Assembly (NCBI GenBank): GCA_963853835.1
Contig: OY970822.1
Location: forward strand, 21,919,058-21,983,057
Reading direction: 5' to 3'
Length of the DNA stretch: 64,000 nucleotides
DNA from: Calendula officinalis
Taxonomy: Eukaryota; Streptophyta; Magnoliopsida; Asterales; Asteraceae
A model generated the notes under the pieces. That model saw nothing but the letters and a program-made list of their open reading frames with translations. It did not search any database and was not told where the DNA came from. Shown here in pieces: positions 52,212-64,000 of the stretch; position 1 is the first letter of the stretch, and each line of letters opens with the position of its first letter. Both the position numbers and the translations under genes were made by a program.

Positions 52212-55200
52212 TTAGTTACGGCCTTTGCATTTCTCCATGGCTCGAGGAGCTATAAAACCCAAATCAAACAAGAACACGACTATTATCAACATGAAAATAT
52301 AATAAAATTGTATTGAGTTATCAAGATTTACCTAAGCCGATTGCATCAGAACTCTTCATGATCCTCATTCTCTTACAGGAACCCGTGAACATACTGCAGC
52401 AACAATTCATAATATTAAATGTCAAACAACACATTTTCAACTGATTGACTTTGACTTTTTTGGTCAAACAATATCATTTTCACCTTTAAAATGGATAAAA
52501 CCAGCCAACTTTTTAATCAAAAAGGTCATGTACTCTTGTCAACAGACAGAAAATGTTGTTCTTAAATTGGAAACATAACTACCTCAACTAAGTTTGACCA
52601 TAAAAAGTCAAAGTTACCGTCTTTTGTGGTCAAAGCGGTCAATTTAAGATTTAGAATTATGAAACTTACTCCCATGGAACATCACCAACAAGCATCAAGT
52701 CACCATCTTTATCTTCATACGTTAATACATATTCCGAACCGTTAAGAAGATTCATCAACGGGCTTTCGTTCAACCCTTCTTTCCTATGAACTCCATGACT
52801 ACCATGTTGACCTAAAAAGTCAACCATAATTCAATTTAGTAATTCCAACAAAATATGATGTTCTAGACTCTAGAGATATGAAACCTCTTACCCAACTTAA
52901 ATCCCCAAAGCATTTGTTACAAATAATTAGTCTCTCAAGTCACAAATATAATTGTAGTTATTTATATTATTTCAATAATACTATAATAATCTGAATAAAA
53001 CGGTCTAGAAGGTTTTATTCATTAAAAATACCCATTGGCAGACTTTGACCCATTTTATTTTCAGCGTTTTTTATTTATCTTACCCATTAGATAAATACTT
53101 ACAATAAAACATAATGAAATCAGCATTATACAGTAAAAACATATTTAAAAAAATTTGAAGGGAATTTACCAAGAGTGAAGCTACTAAACATCTTTTCTAA
53201 AGCGGAAGAAAGATTTGAATAACTTGAATAGATTTTGAGATCCACTTTCCTCAAATATGGAGCTCCATCCATACTAACCTTCACATAAACACAATTTGAT
53301 CCAATTTCTGCATTCGGCTCATCTTCATTTTTTGTTTGTCTTGCAGCCATTGAATTCTTTCTGAAAGATCGAATTGGAGGCCATCCCACTACCTGTGCTG
53401 CCCTGATTTAACCAAAAAAAATATAGAAATTATACGCTGTTTTGCCAAGAAAATTGTCAAATATAGTATGCCTTGACATTCAAAAGTCAAATGTTGACTC
53501 TTTTAAATGTATGGATCGAAATATAGAAGTCGAAACTGAATCTTTTCTTAAGAAATAAAAAGGGTACATAATCATCAAACCACCTGTGAACATTTCTCCA
53601 ACTTTTTTGATTATCTTATAAATGATTAGTGTACTATATATGATTACATAAAAATTGTATCATATTATCTAAGTTTTTCAATTAAAATATTTAGGAGGCT
53701 TTCTATAGTAAAAATACAGTTTTGCCACTTTCAACATGTTTGACTGGTTTCCATTTAAGCTAAAACTTTTAGTAAACTTAACAAATGGTCATTGTGGTTT
53801 GTCAAAAATTTCATGTTTGATCCTCAAGTTTCAAAAATTACACCAGTGGTCCTTAACTCAAACGTTCGTCCAATACACCCCATTAAAATCAGACACACAC
53901 AACACACAAGAGAATAGTGATTTTAACGGTATGTTGGACACACGTTTGAGTTAAGGACCAAAATTTAAGGACCATTGTTGTAATGTTTGAAACTTAAGGA
54001 CTAAACGTGGAACTTTTAGCAAACCAAAAGGACCATTTGTGTAATTTACTCTAAAATTTTTAACTTTTTATGGATTAAGATAATATATGACTCAAATCGA
54101 CTAATTTGTAAGTAAATGCTTACACACATATAAATTCAACTATGCATCAACTTATTATTTACTTTTTAATTAGTAAAATTAATTTAAAAAATTAGCATAA
54201 AATCATTAGAACTATTCTCCCCTTGCTAGAAGCCGTCATACTTGATGTAATATAACGTAAATGTCTTAGTTAAATTAGAAAACCTACATTAAATTATATG
54301 ACTGTGTACTATAAACAAGTCCATGTCAAAATTCAGTATTAATAAAAGTACTTCCACAATCTTTTATTAGAACTAAATACTTTGACTTTAAAAGTCAACA
54401 TAACTACTTTAATTTCAAAATTGATCCCATGATAGTCTAACTTCAGGGAAATAAATCCAGATCTCAATTAAAAAGTACAAGAAATACTATAAATGAAAAG
54501 GAAATTAATACTTAAAACATATAGTAATACATATAAAAATATTTAATGAACACAGATCGACTTACAAAGTCAAAGATTTAAACTTAGCAAAGAAGTCCAT
54601 GTCAATCTAATGTACTTCTATAAAAGAAGTACTCCCTCAAACTTCTAATAGAAGTAATACTTTGACTTCAAAAGTCAACAGAACTACTTTAATTCTTAAC
54701 ACCGATTCCAGTATACAGTCCTTATTTCATGAAAATGTCCACAGTCCAATAAAAAGTACAATAAATACTATATGTTGTAAGGATGTTGATATATAAAGCG
54801 CAAAATAAAATACAAATACATACAAAAATATAAATTAATTAATACAAATTGACTGCAAAGTCAAAGAGAGAAAAAAAAGAATCCTTACTTTGAAGCAGCA
54901 ACAGAATCTTGACCATTTGAAGCAGAAACTTGAAGGTTTTTATCATCTTTAATTATAGAATTAGGGTTCTTATTTTCACATCTTGGAGATGAAGAAGAAG
55001 AAAAAAAGTTACCATTTTTAACAAAATCAACTTCCGATCCACCATTATTAGAAAAAACCCATGTTTTTGAAGGAATATTAATGGTATCTAAAAAACCCCT
55101 TTTAGCTCCTGACACCAAGTTTTTCATCGCACCACCAGCGTTGACGGTGGTGGTGATTCTTTCCGGTGACTCAGTACCCGGCAAACCGAGTCTTAACTCG

Positions 55201-55259
55201 GTGGCTTTCAAGTTCAAATCTTGATTATCGGTTTTTTCTTCAGAGATTATAATATCCAT
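52212..55259 (-). CDS. Aux/IAA auxin-response repressor
   Basis: Five exons on the minus strand: 54889-55259, 53170-53402, 52670-52811, 52332-52393 and 52212-52249; all GT-AG, 281 residues. Domain I has the EAR motif LRLGLPG (22-28), which recruits TOPLESS co-repressors. Domain II is VVGWPPIRSFRKNS (about 128-141), the degron bound by TIR1/AFB in the presence of auxin. Domains III and IV form the PB1 dimerisation unit (CVYVKVSMDGAPYLRKVDL from about 161; EYVLTYEDKDGDLMLVGDVPW, then FTGSCKRMRIM), ending GLAPRAMEKCKGRN. The protein represses ARF transcription factors in the nucleus until auxin triggers its degradation. All core residues are present. The layout resembles the IAA7/14/16/17 group, though the domain I-II linker is long. 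The 1.49-kb intron 1 holds a MITE. Confidence 0.94.
53771..54052. mobile_element. Mutator-like MITE in Aux/IAA intron 1
   Basis: AGTAAACTTAACAAATGGTC at the left is mirrored by GGACCATTTGTGTAATTTACT at the right. Flanking 9-mers AAAACTTTT and AAAATTTTT differ at one position, compatible with a Mutator-type duplication. About 280 bp; the right boundary is uncertain by two bases. Confidence 0.65.
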
Positions 55260-57912
55260 TTTTCTTTTTGTGATGAGAGAATTTGAATGTAATTATGTTC
55301 TTTTAAGAAGATAGATACTGAAGAACATGGAAATGGAAACAACAGTGGGAATAAAACAAGTGGACAAAGAAATGTAGTGGCAAGTTACCTTATAATAGAA
55401 GGAATTGATTTTAATACAACTAACTTTTAATGTTATACTGTACTGATAAGTTAATTATACAAGTATATAAAACATTAAATGCAATATATACTTTAAAAAT
55501 TGTGGTACTAAAATCACCCCTTTTTATAATAGCTAGTTACATTTGGAATGAAATACTTTATAACAATAAATACAATATTTTCTATAGAATATAATAATAA
55601 TTTATAATTACAACAAAATAAATAAAAAGTAATACTAAAAAGAAAAAGAACAAGCATCAAAACTATTACGTGAGAGGTGACGTTTTCCAAAGCATTGTAT
55701 TTTTCTAACTTAAAAGTAACTTTTAATACTACTATATATTATATCCAGATTTTAATATTGAGAATGTATTCACTCTTGATATATCAATACACATGATGAT
55801 TTTTTTATTTTACTTTTAGGTCCTCAAATGAACTCATTCCAAAATAATAACCTTTAATAACGATAAGATTAAGAAAATCCCTTAGACATAGACTCTAGTG
55901 TCACTATCTTCTAGTACCAACGTTTGTTTTTTGATTTGAATGTTTGTATACATATATGGTACCCAATTGCCAATAATCAAAAGAATGGGTCCATTGTGTC
56001 ACACCAAATATTTACTAGACAAATTTATTCACAAATAAAAGGAAATTATCATTTACCTGTATTGCATTCAGTAAAGTACAAGTATAAATAGAATTATTTG
56101 TCATTTTAAAATAAACATAAAATATCAAAAATAAATTGTTAAGTTTGTTTTGTATATAAGATGTATGCAACAAACTTTACCCGAACCAGAACCGGTCTAA
56201 TATGGTTTTCATAAAAGCAAAATTTTCAGGAGTTCTCTTGTGCAATCATTATGAGAAAAAAAAATATTTAGAACATGTTTGGATAAATTTTTCAAAATGA
56301 TTATTGACTTATTGAAAAGCCAAAATCAAAAAGTAAAGGGCTCTTTACTTTTTGATTTTGGCTTCTCAAAAAAGTCAATAAGTCGGTATGGAAAGCACAT
56401 CCAAACATCCTCTTACATGCTTGTAGCCACGAAGGTTCACATGCATCGACTCCGGGCTATCCGTAAAACGGATGATATCTTATAATTAGTTGGCTCGCAA
56501 AATAAATTAAAACTCAGCTTAAGAAAACGAAATAAAAACAAGCTTTACCCATCATTCCCTCTGGATAAAAATACCTAAACACCATTGTCAATTTTATTAT
56601 CATTATATTATTATGTTATAAGAAAACTTTATTCATTACATCAAATTCATTGATTTCACTGTGAATTAAATTGTAAATTTTATTTAATAATATAAGTTTA
56701 TTATATTTTTAGCTTCTATAAAACAAAAAATAAATAACACTTCACGAATAGGAGTGACAATTTTTGGTGGGTTCCTTAAATTAATCCTTTTCACTTTAAT
56801 GTAAAGTGGAGATCCAAATGGGTTAATTTCGTGAGCCAAAAAGAGACAACATAAAGAGCTGGAGATAAGTACTACTACTATATTTGTGACCCACAACGAA
56901 ATGATTTATTGATAGCTACAAAAAGCTTGATGAAGATGAAATCCACCATTATTTACTTTAATTTCTTGTCAACATCTAATTTCAATTATTGTATTATGTC
57001 TTTTTATTATACTAAAACAAAAAAAAAATTATTATGTTTCCTTCGTTAACAAACAAACCGCAGGTGTGAGGTATATTGATACATGAGGTGATATATACAC
57101 CACAACTATTAATACATTCACCGCAACTATTGTAATAGTATAATTGTACAATTCATTTTAAAATTTACATTTTTGTATGAATTAAAAGTTATAGTATACA
57201 TAAATTTTCCACAATTTATTTGCATTAAAGTTTACTCATCTTTATACTGTATGGACAAAACAGAATATCACAACAATCGTATTGTTTGTATTCTGAATAA
57301 AGATAAACAAGAATGTAAAAATGTAATATCAAATACCAAATATGAGCGAACACTTTTTAGTAAGAAAGAAATAGCATATTACCATTTACGTTTTGCATAG
57401 AAAAATTATACGCCAAGGATACCTCAAAATTAAAGAATTAACATATGTACATCAACAATATATGCGCTATCATTTTATATACGCATTTGATATCTCTATG
57501 TGTAAATACTTATAAGATTTTCAGTAAAAGATTCGAAAATAATATAAAGGTTTATATGAATGTATAACCTTACTACTTAATTACTCAGATAATAAATATA
57601 GATACTTATAGTTCAAAATATAATAACAACATATAACATGTCATGTGCAAAGAATGCACACTGAGGAAATAAAGTGAAATTGAAGCATGTGGATTATGGA
57701 TGTCATAATCTTAAACAAAGACTTTCCATTAGCAAACATTTTAGGGGACAGCATGAATCTTGGAATAGCATTACCGACCCCATGAAAAAGATTTCATTTG
57801 ATTTGATTTAAAAAAGAGAAATAAAGGAAGCAAAGCTGTTGGTGTGAAATTACTTAAGTACCCCTATGTATACTAGACTTATAGCATTGTAGTGTGAACC
57901 AAATGGACCCTA
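55260..57912. other. Upstream region of Aux/IAA and AT-rich intergenic DNA
   Basis: A possible TATA element (TATTATA on the minus strand, 55391-55397) lies about 135 bp upstream of the Aux/IAA start. Near 56290-56375 a pair of inverted words (TTATTGACTTATTG..., AAAAGTAAAG/CTTTACTTTT) forms a hairpin-like structure. No gene was seen. Confidence 0.4.
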
Positions 57913-57920
57913 CTTGCAGG

Positions 57921-58445
57921 CTAAGTTGCACAGAAACGGATACGGAACGGGGAAACGGATACGTACCAGATACGGGAAACGGCAAAACTTAAAAATTCAA
58001 GATACGGATATGGCAGAGATACGGCACATAAAATAAAAAATATATATATATATATATTAAAGAAATTCCAAATAGATATTATTGATGTAAAGTGTATAAA
58101 CTCTATAAATACTAAATCTTTCAAATGTAATTAATTATCAATAATCAAATCATTTTTTAAATCCGGTTCATCTAGTGACAGATCAGCAACCTCCAAAACC
58201 CTACATCTTTCATTAAATCAAAAGCATCTCCACCTGCATCCCACATCTTTACATCTTCCATTGAATCAAAAGCCCATGAAAATGTATAAAAAAACACAGA
58301 TACGTTTCTTGAAACGCCGAAGAAACTTCACAGATACGTTTCCGGCATCTGAGAAACGTTTCGGGCAGGTATCCTAGGAGTATCGGTTTCCCAAAGGTTT
58401 CCGATACGGGAGCGGCACTCTAGATGGAGTTTCCGTGCAACTTAG
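57921..58445. mobile_element. hAT-like GATACGG-repeat element, copy 2
   Basis: Ends CTAAGTTGCACAGAAACGG and GTTTCCGTGCAACTTAG are inverted, with an exact 8-bp duplication CTTGCAGG at 57913-57920 and 58446-58453. Length is 525 bp, sister to the copy at 16496-17007, with the same GATACGG words and no transposase. Confidence 0.85.
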
Positions 58446-58453
58446 CTTGCAGG

Positions 58454-59580
58454 TTCAGACTGTTCAGTCCAATTGTATCTGTTACATGTACCACAATGCA
58501 TGTTTTATCAAGTTTGTGTCAAACCAAAAGGCTGACCCCTACCCCCAAACTCTCATGGATGACATACATCAGTTGTAAGTTGTAGCATTAAAGTTGCATC
58601 ATGTATTAAAAAGGTTTATTAAATTATTTTAATAAAAACTTTATTGTATTTTAATAGTTTGATTATTAACAATGGTTGTTTTATAAATTTTGGTAGACTT
58701 CTTGAGAAAAACACGGTGACAATGTTAATTCTTACAAAATGGCAATTAAGGATTTAACCGTCAAATATATACAACTTTAAGGATAGATCAAATTCCATAC
58801 TAAAAATGTTTGAAAGTTAAGCAATCGAATAATTGCCAGTTTAAAGCTCACCATGAAATGTATATTTGTTTTACGGGTAAATGTCAAATAACTAGCGGCA
58901 AGAACTCGTGCGATGCCGCGGGGATTTTCAACGATGCTCAAAAGATGCTTAAATCAGTAAACGTTTCAATTGTAAAATGTCTAACTATATGTGTGACTTG
59001 TGTTTTTCTAATGATTGTATCCAAATTGTTTTTATCCTTACTTATTATGTCGATTCAAATCCATTAGTTTTATTTTATGTCATCCCAAAAACTTTATGAT
59101 TAAAGTAAGGTCATATAATCTATTATTTTGAAAATTAGGCCTCTTTGAAACAAATTTCGTATAGAAAATTATTAATATTAATACTAAAAATAAAAATAAA
59201 GGCATTAATAATATTTGGCGTATTAAAAAAGAACATCATTTTAAATTATATATAAATTTATTAGTTATATAGAAACATAAATATTACTCGTATAATAGTA
59301 AATGATTATTGTAAGAAGAATATAACAATTAAAACGTATTAAAATTTAAGAGATCAAATTGTCACTTTTAAAGAACCAAAACTCAAGGAATTCAAGAGAT
59401 CAAATGATATTGTAAAATAAGAGTTGTATAAAATATATGGCCAGAAATAGGAGTGAGGATTCGAACAGATGACATCCCCATTAGAGACACATAACGTTAA
59501 CAACATGCACTGTAATTCTATTGGTGTATAATATCCGTTCACTCAAAATATAAAGACGAAAGTAAAGATGTGCAAAGTGA
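58454..59580. other. AT-rich intergenic DNA
   Basis: No gene supported. The short frame at 58810-59067 has no recognised domain and a codon pattern like the surrounding non-coding DNA. Confidence 0.4.
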
Positions 59581-59585
59581 CTATT

Positions 59586-60544
59586 TGTTAGTCCCTAGAT
59601 TAAATAAATAAGATTTGATGATCGATAGTTAAGAAGAATAAATATCAGCTGAAGTATGTATCTCAGCTGAAGCAAGTATATGCAATAAACCTTCAGCTGA
59701 GTACGTACTTAGCTCTAGGAAAACAAGTCAAATCAGCAGCTATAGAAGAGTGTTCATTCGAAGTCTATGGCCAAAGGACAAAGACAAGAAGAAGATCATC
59801 CAGCTGATTGTGGACTCAGCTGATGATATCTGCTGCAGATGAAGACTTAGTGGAAATGTTCTTGACACTTTGAACATTTACCTTTCCCGCTCAAAGAATA
59901 AGAAAACGATGAGGATCTTCTATTTTGGAATAGAAGATATTATGTCAGTACATCATCGTTTGTCCCTCCAAGCATGTAAACGGAAAGTCAACTACTTTTG
60001 TACTATCATAGTACACCTTTTCACTGTGTGTCAGAAAAGGTACCAAAAGGAGTTGACACAAAGTACACTTGGGACTACAACATATGCAAGAGCATTAAAT
60101 GTTTCCGTGGACAAGTCCACATCGACGAATGATATGTTTACACGTCGAGTATCTTGTGGACAAAGGAACACGGATCTTGGGCTATATATAGAGACGTAAA
60201 TGCTTGCATTTACACACACCTTTTAGAATTCATAGCACAAGAACATTCTCTGAGAGTTGTTATTGTCTGGTATTAACTTCTCAATAGTTATTACTCGGGC
60301 ATTGAATATCAGCTGTCTGTATCAGCTGATATAAAACTCTCCTTGCATAGTCTTCTAGTTTGAGCAAACAAAAGTGTCATTTCAAGTAGAAAGTTTTATT
60401 TAGTGTGTACTATCTATTTCGGTAAACTTTGTACTGTATTAAGTTGTTTTAATAAACTTTTAATCACTGAAATTTTGTGTGTTATTCATCTTATCTTCGT
60501 TACTCGGTCATAACGCAACACGTTTGTGTTGTTGGGATCCAACA
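59586..60544. mobile_element. Solo LTR, probably Ty1/copia
   Basis: 959 bp starting TGTTAGTCCC and ending GGGATCCAACA, with an exact 5-bp duplication CTATT at 59581-59585 and 60545-60549. No primer-binding site or coding interior adjoins it, so the partner LTR and interior have been lost by recombination. It includes several CAGCTGA words and a TATATATAGAG promoter-like motif near 60183. Confidence 0.82.
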
Positions 60545-60549
60545 CTATT

Positions 60550-63500
60550 CATCTCATGCTAAATGTTATATATAGAATAAGTCAACCAAAATTTATGATA
60601 AAATCATAAAAACATAGCCAAAAAAAGTTTAAAGATTAAAATACTGAAAGAGTGAAAATTACCTAAAAAAGGAATGATATTATTTTACCATTGACTCTAT
60701 AAAAACTGAAACATTTAGATCAAAGAATGAATGGTCAAGATCCAATAATCAACTGAAACTACCTCATTAAAACAAAATTTTGATAAAAAACAATTAACGT
60801 AATCTTCTTATAATATATATAAAACTGCTTCCTTTTAATATATTTTTGCTACATTTTAGTGGCCAAGAGTTTTTGCAGGTATTATTATATTGACAAATCA
60901 AGTCACTGTAGAACTGCGAGGTCTGGTTCTGTTAATACTGATCTCGTTACCTTTTAAAAAGTGTTGATAGTGAAGACAAGGTCTAAACCTACTTTTTTAT
61001 AATATTTTTCAGAAATTAAAAAGATTAAAATTAATAAAACCAACAACCAAATTCATACAAGTCAGTACTCCCCACTTGGATGTACAAATGTCAAATGGTC
61101 AATGGGACCCTGCAAAGAAACATGAAATTATTAAAGCTTTTTAGAGCACTGAAGCTTTCAGCTCATCATGTAACAGCAGATATAATTTTATTTTGTTTTT
61201 GGTAAAAAAACAAAATAATATTAAAAAAAGTTAAGTAGCAAATATATTTCGGTAAATGTATATGTGAAGTCACAAGATGTGAGATTAATATGACAAACAT
61301 GAAAACAAATGTAATTATGTAGACATGGATTCGTGGTACACAGCAAAGTAGATCCTGACATAGTTTTCATGCAGGGCCCATAAAATAAAAGTTTATAAAA
61401 TATTAGGCCCATATATTGTTTTTTATATAAATTATATATATACTTCTAAAACTATTTGCATTTGTAAATAAAATTGCGTTCACAATATATAAATTTCAAT
61501 ACATTTATAAAACTGTGATTTTTTTAATGGAAACTTGATTTAAAAACAGGGAACTAGCAATGATCGGTCAAAATCAGCACATTTTTGTACCAAGTAACAT
61601 TTGATTACAAGTTGAAAGGTTGGATTTCATGCTTCAAAACACTATCTAAAACTTATGTTAAAATCAAATCTATAATCATGCGTTACACATCAAGAATTTG
61701 TTACCTTCAAGACTTTTAGTGGCTAAACACTTCAAATATAGTGCTAGACGAATCAGATAGTGAGATTTGACTTCAAATGCAAATTAATCAAAATGCAATT
61801 TTCTAGTTTTTATAGTTCTTGCAAACGATAAAAAGTGTGAAACTGTTATTCACCTAATTAAAAATTGCATTAATTCCACATTTTTCTAAATAGGTGTCTT
61901 AATTAGGAGTAAAATGGTTTACGATTGTGGGATAAAAGAATTGTGTCATAAATAGGTTGACAAAAGATTCGTGTTGTAAAAGATTCGTGTTGAAATCAAG
62001 TTATACATAGTTATCGACTCGTTAACATATTTAACTAATAAAATAAAAAATAAACAAATTTTAAATTCGATTAGCCAACCTGTTTATAACTGTAACAACT
62101 TGTTTACAAATCAAACCCATTTACAGCATGCTTAACTCCCAAACGCGTATACATGAATTGTGTTCGGTTTAGATGATAGCAACCCACTAACTTAATTAGC
62201 TTAACGGATCGTATTATCACCCCTAATTTTTTATTAGTGAAAAATTAAATTGGGACGGATACGTTCAAGGCAGTCCTTCTCACAAACTAATTATGTTATT
62301 AATCAATGGTTAAAAGTATTTAATAATATTTTATGCATAGTCTATATAGGCAAATTGAAGAAGAGGATTACAAGTTCAACGTCTATGGTGTATTTCCTTA
62401 TTTGTATGCAGGTTTTGCATTTCAGTAGACAAACATAGTACAATTACGATACTGAATGCTCAGTTGCATTATTAACAGACAAATGTCTCATCGACACTTT
62501 AAAAACCTACAACCACCTAAATATAAGATTTTTGAGTATAATATTTTTCCAAAAATAACTACATAAATAATGCTCTTGTTTATTTATATCTGCATTTATA
62601 AAAGTATACTGAATTTATCTTAGGCTACTGAATTTATGTTTTTAATTTTCTGGCATGGGTAACGTGATTTTTCATTAGCTCAAATATTTCATAAATCTAT
62701 TTACTTAAAATGGGTTATGTATCATCTCAAACGTGTCAAAATAATTGTTTCAGCCGGTCAAATAGGTACAAAATTTGTTAGAATCTATTTTTAATAACTC
62801 CTAATCAGGTTTTTCGTAATTTAATGTAATAGTTGTTTAATCTTTTTGAAACATTATGTGTCAAGATAACGCCACTACTCCAAATCTGTTGATGTCATAA
62901 TATATAAAAGGTCACGATGATTAGCGCAACTGAGAGAACCATCAAATAAATAATGTTGGACATTAATCATAACTAGGATTGAATTAGAAAAATATTTTAG
63001 GTGCAATTGATTAAAGAGTTAAGTAATTGTTTGCAAGTGGAGGAATTAAATTGTAATAGTAGAATATATAGGGGCTTTAGTTGTCATTATATGATATTAA
63101 ATGTCATATAATTATGAGATAAATAATATTCATTCCAATCTATAATTATGAGGTAATATATTTTGAACCTCCTATGGTATTGTTATTTATCTTATCTAGT
63201 GATTCTTTTGACCGGATCCTAAGTTTGGGTTTGCATTTTCGTTAAATCTTTAGTTGCATTTTTCTGGTAAAATTGTTGCAAGCCGCAGCAATTTTCTTTG
63301 GAAAAAATAGATATAAAGATGTTTGAAGAGAGGACCAGTTAATGCTCTAGTTGTACCTAACCCGCTACCTGAACCACTTTATTGAAGAGAGGACCATTAT
63401 CGAATAAATATTTATATTTGTAGTCATAATTCACGAATTAATCATTTAGCTTTCTTGTAATATATAGACATTAACTTGTCAACCAGCCCGTTCTGAAAAT

Positions 63501-64000
63501 GACACATTTCATGTTTTGACCCATTAACCAACTGCCCGACCCCCAACTCTAAATGCAAGAGTTGACTTTATGAAAGTCAAAGGATGGTACAGAAGCACCT
63601 GTATTGTTATTTTTGGGGAATATAAAGTTGTCTACTGCCCGTAAATAACGTTACATAACATCCACATTTCAACAGAGTATATATATAAATGATGCCACAT
63701 ATTATCGATTGATATTTTGTGGCTGTCATACATTGGCATATCTAATCGATGCACTTTATAGTTCAACGTTGGCATTATGTATCAAGAGAAACACTAAAAA
63801 GTTTTTGCATATAACAATTTCTTAGTGGAGATAAGGAGTCAACTTATACAACAACTTGTACTCATAAGTTGTAAGGTGTCAAAAATGGATTAGGGTGTTC
63901 AATAATATTAAGCACATATGGCACCCATTTAACTCGTTGCATTTTAAATTAAATGTTTTGGCTCAGCTGACCCGCTAAACATGACCCAAATCAACCCGTT
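60550..64000. other. AT-rich intergenic DNA to window end
   Basis: No gene was recognised on either strand. A fragment near 61960-62226 ending ATTATCACCCCTA resembles the right end of the hAT-like elements seen elsewhere, but no left end was located. The final 100 bp hold GACCCG/CAACCCG words of the same repeat class. Confidence 0.45.

Noticed and set aside
59586..60544. Possible SINE or small gene (59870-60199 frame)
   Set aside because: TG...CA ends and a 5-bp duplication identify a solo LTR; the frame has no domain.

Overview
The window is nuclear DNA from a flowering plant. The genes carry many small GT-AG introns, plant-only families are present (Aux/IAA, ATL RING-H2, two-domain glyoxalase I), and the intergenic DNA is AT-rich and packed with plant transposons. 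It is clearly a eudicot. The repeat style suggests Asteraceae, but that is a guess. No rRNA, tRNA, CRISPR or bacterial-type feature was seen.

Five host genes look intact: an ATL42-like RING-H2 ubiquitin ligase (9583-10689, +, single exon); a chloroplast-type glyoxalase I with nine exons (17905-21294, +); a Bin3/MEPCE-type RNA methyltransferase with eight exons (44119-46557, +, one GC-AG intron); a glyoxal/aldehyde oxidase with a long glycine-rich N-terminal insert (48435-51022, -, three exons); and a canonical Aux/IAA repressor (52212-55259, -, five exons). They serve unrelated functions and show no operon-like relationship.

Most of the rest is mobile DNA. The left end (1-6375) is a minus-strand LTR retrotransposon with an apparently identical LTR pair, a frameshifted gag and no pol. 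From 26242 to 41840 there is a nest: a hAT-like element holds a gag-only LTR retrotransposon (26793-41743), which holds a second, minus-strand LTR element (32153-39964). Target-site duplications (TSDs) are readable at each level. The hAT-like element sits at the probable TATA box of a decayed PIF/Harbinger transposase gene (41914-43235). Small elements with readable TSDs are scattered between and inside genes: hAT-like copies at 14469, 14809, 16496, 49641 and 57921, Mutator-like copies at 11033 and 12405, a Stowaway-like MITE at 12693, and a solo LTR at 59586.

The most unusual part is 22140-26190. Elements with inverted ends abut long (TA)n tracts. One carries a spliced chimeric reading frame that includes the nucleotide-binding loop of UDP-glucose pyrophosphorylase, and its neighbour carries a short two-exon frame encoding only a FAR1-type DNA-binding domain. 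These look like gene-capturing transposons that target or create TA microsatellites.
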